Below are positions 1 through 5,153 of a stretch of 6,220 nt of DNA, in pieces (position 1 is the stretch's first letter; each line of letters starts with the position of its first letter). The notes beneath the pieces were generated by a model. The model saw only the letters and a program-made list of their open reading frames with translations, did not search any database and had not been told where the DNA came from. The position numbers and the translations under genes were made by a program. The stretch spans positions 1-6,220 of the forward strand of contig CANGVZ010000135.1 of the NCBI GenBank assembly GCA_947457285.1, given 5' to 3'. The DNA is from Flavobacteriales bacterium. Its GTDB lineage: Bacteria > Bacteroidota > Bacteroidia > Flavobacteriales_D > Sanyastnellaceae.

Positions 1-302
1 CACTTGGCGCAACAGATGCTCCAATCGTGAGAGTCTTTGTAGTTCACGCCATGGTGATTATTGGCAAAGGAATGTTGATTGGCAACGTGGTTGGAATAGG
101 CTTCGCAGTGCTTCAGCATTACTTCCATCTTATTCCATTAGACCCCGCTAATTATTATGTAGATACGGTTCCGATAGAGTTGGTGTGGCTTGAGTTTTTG
201 TTCCTCAATATCGGAGTTGTCATTGTTTGCTTTGCCATTTTATTAATTCCGGCAAAGTATGTTAGCCGCATCACACCGATAAAATCCATCCGTTTTAGTT
301 GA
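1..302 (+). CDS. FtsX/LolC-E family ABC transporter permease, C-terminal part
   Basis: This is the last 100 codons of a permease whose 5' end lies outside the window; the frame is open from base 3, so the GTG at 27 is internal and not a start. It begins LGATDAPIVRVF, the cytoplasmic loop typical of FtsX/MacB permeases ('lkaLGATdwsIrkiF'). Next comes a hydrophobic helix with small residues (about IIGKGMLIGNVVGIGFAVLQ), an extracytoplasmic segment containing IPLDPANYYVDTVPIE, and a last helix (FLFLNIGVVIVCFAILL). It ends with the PAKYVSRITPIKSIRF tail typical of LolC/LolE-like permeases ('is..sPikAiRf'). Such permeases sit in the inner membrane with an ATPase and either extract lipoproteins (LolCE) or transmit mechanical signals (FtsX); which role applies cannot be decided from this fragment. 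The next gene starts 41 nt downstream on the same strand and could be co-transcribed. Confidence 0.85.
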   Translation, partial: LGATDAPIVRVFVVHAMVIIGKGMLIGNVVGIGFAVLQHYFHLIPLDPANYYVDTVPIELVWLEFLFLNIGVVIVCFAILLIPAKYVSRITPIKSIRFS

Positions 303-315
303 ACCAAGGCTTAAC

Positions 316-323
316 TACATTTG
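316..323 (+). promoter_or_regulatory. Bacteroidota-type -7 promoter element for the CBS gene
   Basis: TACATTTG matches the Bacteroidota -7 consensus TAnnTTTG exactly and lies 20 nt before the ATG at 344, giving a leader of roughly 15 nt. A TTG at 299-301 is the only nearby -33 candidate, but its 14-nt spacing is shorter than the usual 19 or so, so the -33 assignment is weak. The leader is A-rich and has no Shine-Dalgarno, as is usual in this phylum. Confidence 0.45.
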
Positions 324-343
324 CCAAACATTTAAAATAGAAA

Positions 344-1705
344 ATGAAATACGCGCATAACATTCTTGAGACCATCGGAAATACTCCTTTGGTAAAGCTC
401 AACAAAATCGCAAAGGATATTCCAGCGCTTGTGTTGGCCAAGATTGAAACCACAAATCCGGGCAATTCAATTAAAGACCGAATGGCTCTGAAAATGATTG
501 AAGATGCTGAGAAAGACGGTCGCTTGAAACCTGGAGGCACTATTATCGAAGGCACCAGCGGTAATACGGGTATGGGATTGGCTATTGCCGCAGTGGTAAA
601 AGGATATAAGTGTATTTTCACTTCAACAGATAAGCAATCAAAAGAGAAATTTGATGCACTGAGAGCTTTTGGCGCCGAAGTGATTGTTTGTCCGACCAAT
701 GTAGAACCCGAGGATCCCCGCTCTTACTATTCTGTTTCGAGTAGATTGGAAAAGGAGGTTCCCAATAGCTGGAAACCCAATCAGTATGATAATCCAAGCA
801 ATGCTCAGGCACACTATGAGTCAACAGGTCCGGAGATTTGGGAACAGACAGAAGGGAAAATAACTCACCTGGTAGTGGGCGTAGGAACTGGAGGTACTAT
901 TTGCGGAACAGCCCGTTATCTCAAGGAAAAAAATCCCAATGTAAAGATTATTGGTATTGATACTTATGGCTCAGTATTCAAGAAGTATAAAGAGACTGGT
1001 ATTTTCGATAAAAATGAAATTTACCCCTACATCACAGAAGGAATCGGAGAAGATTTTTTACCTAAAAATGTCAACTTCGATTTGATAGATCACTTTGAGA
1101 AAGTGACTGATAAAGATGCGGCAATTATGACGCGTCAAATCGCTCGTCAAGAAGGAATATTTGTTGGAAACAGCGCTGGTAGCGCAATTGCCGGCCTTCT
1201 ACAAGTCAAACATATGTTTGGTCCTAACGATGTGGTGGTAGTCATATTCCATGATCATGGTACGCGCTATCTAGGCAAGATGTTCAACGATGAGTGGATG
1301 CGTGATAGAGGATTTTTGGAAGAAGAAAAGAAGACAGCTAGGGATTTAGTGGCGGGTAATATTGACAAACCACTTGTGACAGTGGGTTCAGGTGAGTTAG
1401 TGAGTCACGCTGTCGCCAAGATGAAGAAATACAACATCACGCAAATTCCAGTAATGAAGGATGACGCGTTGGCTGGTTCTATTGATGAGTCGAAAATCTT
1501 CCAACTACTTGTTGAAGATGCGAAACTTCTGGACAAAAAAATTGAAGAGGTAATGGGAGCGCCTTTCCCGGTTGTAGACGAAGACGCCGACATTACAGCG
1601 GTTTCTAAACTTATCAATAAAGAAACTCCAGCGGTGCTTGTGAAGTTGCACAATGGCAAACATCATATCATCACAAAGTACGATATTATAGGAAGTATAG
1701 CATAA
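344..1705 (+). CDS. cbs: Cystathionine beta-synthase (PLP enzyme with C-terminal CBS domain pair)
   Basis: A 453-residue cytosolic PLP enzyme of fold type II. It is expected to condense serine (or an activated serine) with homocysteine to cystathionine; cysteine synthesis with sulfide is the main alternative. The catalytic core spans about 1-325. The PLP lysine is K44 in NSIKDRMA, the substrate-binding loop is EGTSGNTG (69-76), the phosphate loop is GVGTGGT (179-185), and GNSAGSA (275-281) holds the serine that contacts the PLP ring nitrogen. Two CBS domains follow at about 340-390 and 400-453, the usual S-adenosylmethionine/adenosine nucleotide sensing module. IEDAEKDGRLKPG, AHYEST and WMRDRGFL resemble eukaryotic CBS more than CysK. 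The N-terminal heme-binding extension of animal CBS is absent. Where human and yeast CBS have a tyrosine after EGIG, this protein has E236. The ATG follows an A-rich leader and sits a few residues before the conserved ETIGNTPLVKL. The gene name is by family resemblance. Confidence 0.88.
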   Translation: MKYAHNILETIGNTPLVKLNKIAKDIPALVLAKIETTNPGNSIKDRMALKMIEDAEKDGRLKPGGTIIEGTSGNTGMGLAIAAVVKGYKCIFTSTDKQSKEKFDALRAFGAEVIVCPTNVEPEDPRSYYSVSSRLEKEVPNSWKPNQYDNPSNAQAHYESTGPEIWEQTEGKITHLVVGVGTGGTICGTARYLKEKNPNVKIIGIDTYGSVFKKYKETGIFDKNEIYPYITEGIGEDFLPKNVNFDLIDHFEKVTDKDAAIMTRQIARQEGIFVGNSAGSAIAGLLQVKHMFGPNDVVVVIFHDHGTRYLGKMFNDEWMRDRGFLEEEKKTARDLVAGNIDKPLVTVGSGELVSHAVAKMKKYNITQIPVMKDDALAGSIDESKIFQLLVEDAKLLDKKIEEVMGAPFPVVDEDADITAVSKLINKETPAVLVKLHNGKHHIITKYDIIGSIA

Positions 1706-1730
1706 CCGAATGAACGTTCATTCGGTTTTT
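1704..1730 (+). terminator. Intrinsic terminator of the CBS gene (perfect palindrome plus T-run)
   Basis: AACCGAATGAAC (1704-1715) is followed directly by its exact reverse complement (1716-1727), a 24-nt perfect palindrome that begins inside the TAA stop codon. The T-run 1726-1730 follows. As RNA it folds into a hairpin with about 10 bp and a minimal ACGU loop. The rocD stop codon on the other strand lies immediately beyond (1731-1733). There is no T-run on the minus-strand side, so it should terminate + transcripts more strongly than rocD transcripts. Confidence 0.75.
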
Positions 1731-2996
1731 CTATCTTTTGAAATTCAAAACAGTAGAAGAGATTATTGAGATACATTCATCGAGTTGCGCTTCAGTAATT
1801 ACCAGAGGCGGCGCGAAACGAATGATGTTTCCATGGGTTGGCTTTGCAAGCAATCCGTTTTCTGCGAGCTTTATACAAAGATCCCATGCTGTATGACTGT
1901 CTTCTGTATCGTCAATCACAATCGCGTTTAATAGACCTTTTCCACGAACAAGAGTGATGAGGTCTGTTTGGGCGATAAGCTCTTGCATCGCCTTTCTGAA
2001 CTTTTTACCAAGGCGTTCTGAGTTCTCACTGAGATTTTCATCTACCAATACCTGGAGTGCTTCAGTAGCCACAGCGCAAGCCAATGGATTGCCGCCATAA
2101 GTACTGCCGTGCTCTCCTGGTTTGATGGTGAGCATTACCTCATCATTTGAAAGAACTGCAGCGACGGGCAAGACGCCTCCACTGAGTGCTTTTCCTAAAA
2201 CAAGGATATCAGGCTTTACATTTTCATGATCACAAGCGAGCATCTTTCCTGTGCGTGCGAGACCAGTTTGAACTTCGTCTGCAATCATAAGGACATTGTA
2301 TTTCGTACAAAGCTCACGCACACCTTTGATGTATCCTTCGTCTGGAACGACAACACCAGCTTCACCTTGAATAGGTTCGAACATGAAACCAGCAATATTT
2401 GGTTCTGCTTTGAAAGCGTCTTCTAATGCTTGAAGATTGTTGTATGGAACTATGATGTATCCTGGTACGAATGGTCCAAAACCGTTGGTACTACTTGGAT
2501 CTGTAGAAGAGGAGATGGCTGCAAGTGTGCGGCCCCAGAAGTTGCCCTCCACAAACACCATTTTAGCTTCATTTGCGGGAACTTTTTTGACATCGTACGC
2601 CCATCTTCTTGCGAGTTTCATTGCCGTTTCGCCGCCTTCTACACCTGTATTCATTGGAAGCACTTTATCGTAACCGAAGAAATCCGTAATGAATTTTTCG
2701 TAAACACCCAACTTGCTATTGTAAAAAGCGCGACTTGTAAGTGTTACCTTAGAAGCCTGCTCGGTGAGCGCCGAGATAATGCGAGGGTGACAATGCCCTT
2801 GATTAACGGCTGAGTAAGCAGAAAGGAAGTCGAAATAGCGTTTGCCTTCGAGATCCCAGACATATACACCTTCTCCTTTATCTATCACAACTGGTATTGG
2901 ATGATAGTTGTGCGCACCATATTTATCCTCGAGTCTTATTGATTCTGAGGAAGTAAGCGAAGATGTGAGTGTGTTTTGTGCTGTGCTCATGGCCAT
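1731..2996 (-). CDS. rocD: Ornithine--oxo-acid aminotransferase
   Basis: A 421-residue class III PLP aminotransferase. It transfers the delta-amino group of ornithine to 2-oxoglutarate, giving glutamate-5-semialdehyde (in equilibrium with pyrroline-5-carboxylate) and glutamate, and links arginine breakdown to proline and glutamate. Residues that define ornithine aminotransferase rather than ArgD or GabT are present: GAHNYHPIPVVI with Y31 (human Tyr55), FDFLSAYSAVNQGHCHP with Y61 (human Tyr85), R156 in FWGRT, and E212 in EPIQGEAGVVVP. PLP contacts are D240 in ADEVQTGLARTGKM and the Schiff-base lysine K269 in LGKALSGGVLPVAAVL. IIRFAPPLVI near the C-terminus holds the conserved arginine. The length is normal for a bacterial or cytosolic form, and the first 20 or so residues are not conserved in the family. 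The start is either ATG 2996 or the second ATG at 2990 (MSTAQ...); the promoter motif lies so close that 2990 is quite possible. Convergent with the CBS gene, divergent from ndk. Confidence 0.93.
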   Translation of the reverse strand: MAMSTAQNTLTSSLTSSESIRLEDKYGAHNYHPIPVVIDKGEGVYVWDLEGKRYFDFLSAYSAVNQGHCHPRIISALTEQASKVTLTSRAFYNSKLGVYEKFITDFFGYDKVLPMNTGVEGGETAMKLARRWAYDVKKVPANEAKMVFVEGNFWGRTLAAISSSTDPSSTNGFGPFVPGYIIVPYNNLQALEDAFKAEPNIAGFMFEPIQGEAGVVVPDEGYIKGVRELCTKYNVLMIADEVQTGLARTGKMLACDHENVKPDILVLGKALSGGVLPVAAVLSNDEVMLTIKPGEHGSTYGGNPLACAVATEALQVLVDENLSENSERLGKKFRKAMQELIAQTDLITLVRGKGLLNAIVIDDTEDSHTAWDLCIKLAENGLLAKPTHGNIIRFAPPLVITEAQLDECISIISSTVLNFKR

Positions 2997-3004
2997 GTTT
3001 TTTG

Positions 3005-3012
3005 CAAAAGTA
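3005..3012 (-). promoter_or_regulatory. Bacteroidota-type -7 promoter element for rocD
   Basis: Read on the minus strand this is TACTTTTG followed by C, an exact TAnnTTTG match and a very common form in this phylum. It ends 8 nt before the ATG at 2996, so the transcript would have an extremely short leader, or would begin near the second ATG at 2990. A T-rich stretch (TTTTTA) about 16-20 nt further upstream could serve as a degenerate -33 element. Confidence 0.5.
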
Positions 3013-3084
3013 CGAATTCAATTCTCCTAAAAATTTGCTAAAAATTGTGGTTTACTCAATTTTTTGTTCGAGTATTGCATTCTC

Positions 3085-3113
3085 AATGTCAAAATACAAC
3101 TTGTATTGACATT
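3085..3113. repeat. Inverted repeat, imperfect hairpin
   Basis: AATGTCAAAATAC (3085-3097) and GTATTGACATT (3103-3113) are complementary apart from a 2-nt bulge of A residues, with a 5-nt AACTT spacer. There is no T-run, so it is not a terminator. It lies upstream of both rocD and ndk and could be an operator or part of a larger structured region. Confidence 0.45.
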
Positions 3114-3140
3114 TACATTGATTACAAAGCTCAAGCATAC

Positions 3141-3237
3141 GACAGAAGTTGCGGGGTGCTATATTTCGTGGCTCAGGAGTGATTCAAGTCTTGCCGTTTT
3201 GGGAGAGAGGGCGGCAGGAGCCCCGCTTCTATCTGTC
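3141..3237. other. GC-richer intergenic block with long imperfect hairpin potential (candidate structured RNA)
   Basis: This block is visibly richer in G and C than its AT-rich surroundings, and its two ends are complementary. GCGGGG (3151-3156) pairs with CCCCGC (3221-3226). AGAA (3144-3147) pairs with TTCT (3227-3230), or alternatively GACAG (3141-3145) with CTGTC (3233-3237). CTC (3172-3174) can pair with GAG (3218-3220), and TTGCCG (3191-3196) with CGGCAG (3212-3217), the latter with one G-U pair. Together these give a nested stem of about 97 nt with an asymmetric bulge at 3157-3171. The strand is undetermined. I checked by eye for tRNA, tmRNA, SRP RNA and TPP riboswitch signatures and did not find them. 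A degenerate mobile-element remnant is an alternative. No open frame here is convincing as a protein. Confidence 0.35.
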
Positions 3238-3257
3238 ATTTCTGGACGTATGGAGCT

Positions 3258-3300
3258 TTGACAGTCAATAATATTTCCTATGGCTTAAAGAAATATTGAC
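3258..3300. promoter_or_regulatory. Palindrome and hairpin upstream of ndk (candidate operator or leader structure)
   Basis: TTGAC-A-GTCAA (3258-3268) is an exact odd-centred palindrome. Overlapping it, GTCAAT plus ATTTC (3264-3269 and 3273-3277, AAT bulge at 3270-3272) pairs with GAAATATTGAC (3290-3300) around a 12-nt loop, an 11-bp stem. TATTTTCG (3301-3308), one mismatch from the -7 consensus TAnnTTTG, follows at once and would give ndk a leader of roughly 30 nt. The placement suggests regulation of ndk, but no regulator is identified. Confidence 0.35.
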
Positions 3301-3343
3301 TATTTTCGCGCCCAGTTTTAAAAACAATCCAACAATCAAAAAA

Positions 3344-3763
3344 ATGGCAGGAAAGGTAACGTTTACCATGATCAAGCCTGATGCTACTGCAGCGGGTCAT
3401 ACAGGTAAAATCATCGACAGAATTATCGGTGCTGGTTTCAAAATCAAAGCAATGAAGTGGACGCGTCTCAGCAGAGAAGAAGCGGGTAAGTTTTATGAGA
3501 TTCACCGTGAACGTCCGTTCTTCGGAGAATTGGTAGAATATATGACCAGCGGCCCAATCGTTGCTGCTATCTTAGAAAAAGATAACGCAGTAGAGGATTT
3601 TCGCACATTGATTGGTGCTACAGATCCACAAAAAGCAGCTGAAGGAACGATCCGTCGTGATTTCGCTACAAGCATCGCAGCCAATGCTGTGCACGGTTCT
3701 GATAGCGATGAGAACGCTTTGATTGAAGGCGCATTTTATTTTTCTTCAAGAGAACACGCGTAA
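3344..3763 (+). CDS. ndk: Nucleoside diphosphate kinase
   Basis: A 139-residue cytosolic enzyme that passes the gamma-phosphate of ATP to nucleoside diphosphates through a phosphohistidine, balancing NTP and dNTP pools. The full family pattern is present: TFTMIKPDA with K11; Y51 in YEIHRERPFF with R57 and F59; R87 in DFRTLIGATDP with T93; R104 in GTIRRDFA; and the signature NAVHGSDS with N114 and the phosphorylated histidine H117, then E128. Length and spacing are those of ordinary bacterial Ndk. The frame is open upstream to a TTG at 3296, but the ATG at 3344 is chosen because MAGKVTFTMIKPDA is the family's normal N-terminus and the preceding codons are the AT-rich leader. It appears monocistronic, with its own terminator. 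Confidence 0.96.
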   Translation: MAGKVTFTMIKPDATAAGHTGKIIDRIIGAGFKIKAMKWTRLSREEAGKFYEIHRERPFFGELVEYMTSGPIVAAILEKDNAVEDFRTLIGATDPQKAAEGTIRRDFATSIAANAVHGSDSDENALIEGAFYFSSREHA

Positions 3764-3788
3764 TTAGCGCTTCTGATAGTATTTTTGG

Positions 3789-3821
3789 AGAGCAATCATG
3801 GTTGACATGATTGCTCTTTTT
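3789..3821 (+). terminator. Intrinsic terminator of ndk
   Basis: AGAGCAATCATG (3789-3800) pairs perfectly with CATGATTGCTCT (3806-3817) around a GTTGA loop, 12 bp, and runs into five Ts (3817-3821). This is a textbook rho-independent terminator 25 nt past the ndk stop, and it isolates ndk from icd. Confidence 0.9.
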
Positions 3822-3863
3822 ATTTGTCCACTGTTGTAAAATTATTAAATTCAAAAATCAGCC

Positions 3864-5093
3864 ATGAATAAAATCAAGGTGGCCAACCCTATCGTTGAGA
3901 TGGATGGCGACGAGATGACCAGAATTATCTGGAAGTTTATCAAAGACAAATTAATATTCCCTTACTTGGATTTGGATATCAAGTATTATGATTTGGGAAT
4001 GGAAAATCGCGACGCTACCGACGATCGCGTTACAGTTGAAGCAGCGGAAGCAACGCTCAAGTATAATGTAGCTGTAAAGTGTGCTACGATTACTCCAGAT
4101 GAGGCGCGTGTGAAGGAGTTTAATCTAAAAAAAATGTGGAAGAGTCCAAACGGGACGATTCGCAATATCGTTGGAGGCACCGTTTTCCGCGAACCAATTA
4201 TTTGTTCAAATATTCCGCGTCTTGTGCCTGGATGGACCAAGCCAATCAATATCGGACGCCACGCATTCGGCGATCAGTACAGAGCTACGGATACCGTGGT
4301 AAAAGGGAAGGGAAAACTCACTATGACATTTACTCCCGAAGACGGTGGTACACCGCAATCATGGGAGGTGTATAATTTCGATGGTGATGGAGTTGCGTTG
4401 AGCATGTACAACACTGATGACTCCATTTATGGCTTCGCACGTAGCTGTTTTAATCAGGCTTTGAACAGAAAATGGAATTTGTATTTCAGTTCGAAGAACA
4501 CCATCCTTAAAGCTTATGACGGACGTTTCAAGGATATTTTCGAAGAAGTGTATCAAAATGAATTCATCGAAAAATTCAAAGCGGTGGGAATTACCTATGA
4601 GCACCGATTGATAGACGATATGGTGGCATATTGCCTCAAGAGTGAAGGTGGGTTTGTTTGGGCATGTAAAAACTACGACGGCGACGTACAAAGTGATATC
4701 GTAGCTCAAGGATTTGGTTCACTCGGTTTGATGACGTCTGCATTGATTACTCCAGATGGTAAAACGATGGAGGCAGAAGCTGCACACGGAACTGTAACAC
4801 GTCACTACCGTCAACATCAGCAAGGTAAAAAGACTTCAACGAATCCAATCGCTTCAATTTTTGCGTGGACCCAAGGTCTCGCATTTAGAGGTAAATTGGA
4901 TGGCAATGACGAACTCATTCGCTTCGCTGAAACTTTGGAAAAAGTTTGTGTGGACGTTGTAGAAAGTGGTAAGATGACCAAAGACCTCGCGGTATGTATC
5001 TACGGTGATAAGACCAACGATTCGCATTGGCTCACTACCGAAGACTTCCTCGATGCCATCGATGCAGAACTCAACAGTAGAATGACGAAATAG
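3864..5093 (+). CDS. icd: NADP-dependent isocitrate dehydrogenase, eukaryote-like homodimeric type
   Basis: A 409-residue cytosolic enzyme that oxidatively decarboxylates isocitrate to 2-oxoglutarate, reducing NADP+ in the TCA cycle. It is collinear with animal cytosolic/mitochondrial IDH1/2 and clearly different from the E. coli Icd subgroup and the monomeric form of about 740 residues. Substrate residues are visible: T77 in KCATITPDE, S94 and N96 in SPNGTIRN, R100, R109 in FREPI, R132 in IGRHAFGDQYRATD (same number as the human IDH1 arginine), Y139 and K211. Metal ligands are D251 in RLIDDMVA with D274 and D278 in YDGDVQSD. NADP specificity is shown by HGTVTRHYR (308-316), where R313 and H314 match the residues that contact the 2'-phosphate. 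The start fits because KVANPIVEMDGDEMTRIIW is the normal N-terminus. A possible weak promoter is TTTG (3823-3826), 19 nt, TAAATTCA (3846-3853). Confidence 0.96.
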   Translation: MNKIKVANPIVEMDGDEMTRIIWKFIKDKLIFPYLDLDIKYYDLGMENRDATDDRVTVEAAEATLKYNVAVKCATITPDEARVKEFNLKKMWKSPNGTIRNIVGGTVFREPIICSNIPRLVPGWTKPINIGRHAFGDQYRATDTVVKGKGKLTMTFTPEDGGTPQSWEVYNFDGDGVALSMYNTDDSIYGFARSCFNQALNRKWNLYFSSKNTILKAYDGRFKDIFEEVYQNEFIEKFKAVGITYEHRLIDDMVAYCLKSEGGFVWACKNYDGDVQSDIVAQGFGSLGLMTSALITPDGKTMEAEAAHGTVTRHYRQHQQGKKTSTNPIASIFAWTQGLAFRGKLDGNDELIRFAETLEKVCVDVVESGKMTKDLAVCIYGDKTNDSHWLTTEDFLDAIDAELNSRMTK

Positions 5094-5107
5094 AAATAAA
5101 GCTACTA

Positions 5108-5148
5108 AGCGACAAAGCGACTAAAACAGACCTAGTCGCTTTGTTGCT
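5108..5148. terminator. Strong hairpin between convergent icd and the SUMF1-like gene
   Basis: AGCGACAAAGCGACTA (5108-5123) pairs with TAGTCGCTTTGTTGCT (5133-5148), 16 bp with one G-T wobble and a 9-nt loop. It begins 15 nt after the icd stop codon. No T-run follows on +, and on - only T-rich bases separated by other residues follow, so it may act as a weak bidirectional terminator or a 3'-end stabiliser. The arms contain TAGTCGC, related to the heptamer array at 5986-6076, so it may also be a repeat insertion. Confidence 0.5.
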
Positions 5149-5153
5149 CGTCG

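Noticed and set aside
27..302. A short gene starting at GTG 27
   Set aside because: The frame is open to the window edge and the upstream residues (LGATDAPI) continue the conserved permease motif, so this is the end of a larger gene.
344..1705. Simple cysteine synthase (CysK/CysM)
   Set aside because: The two C-terminal CBS domains and the eukaryotic-CBS-like core segments argue for the cystathionine beta-synthase family, though sulfide chemistry cannot be excluded.
2226..2813. Open frames on + inside rocD (2226-2426, 2430-2813, 2437-2673)
   Set aside because: They are antisense to a fully conserved enzyme and have no recognisable protein features.
1731..2996. Acetylornithine aminotransferase (ArgD)
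   Set aside because: The tyrosines Y31 and Y61 and the SAYSAVNQGHCHP block are specific to ornithine aminotransferase.
3022..3028. AGGAG on the minus strand as a rocD ribosome binding site
   Set aside because: It lies nearly 30 nt from the start codon, upstream of the -7 promoter box, so it would not be in the transcript in a useful position.
3151..3200. TPP riboswitch or tRNA-like sequence (GGGGTGC..., GATTCAAGTC)
   Set aside because: The CUGAGA box and second helix of the TPP element are absent, and the GATTCAAGTC lacks a pairing T-stem and an acceptor stem for a tRNA.
3064..3261. 65-codon open frame on + between rocD and ndk
   Set aside because: It starts at TTG, runs through the inverted repeats and the GC-richer structured block, matches no family I recognise and has no plausible leader.
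3296..3343. Sixteen-codon N-terminal extension of Ndk from a TTG
   Set aside because: Ndk proteins normally begin at MAGKVTFTMIKPDA-like sequence, and the extension is the AT-rich leader containing the candidate promoter.
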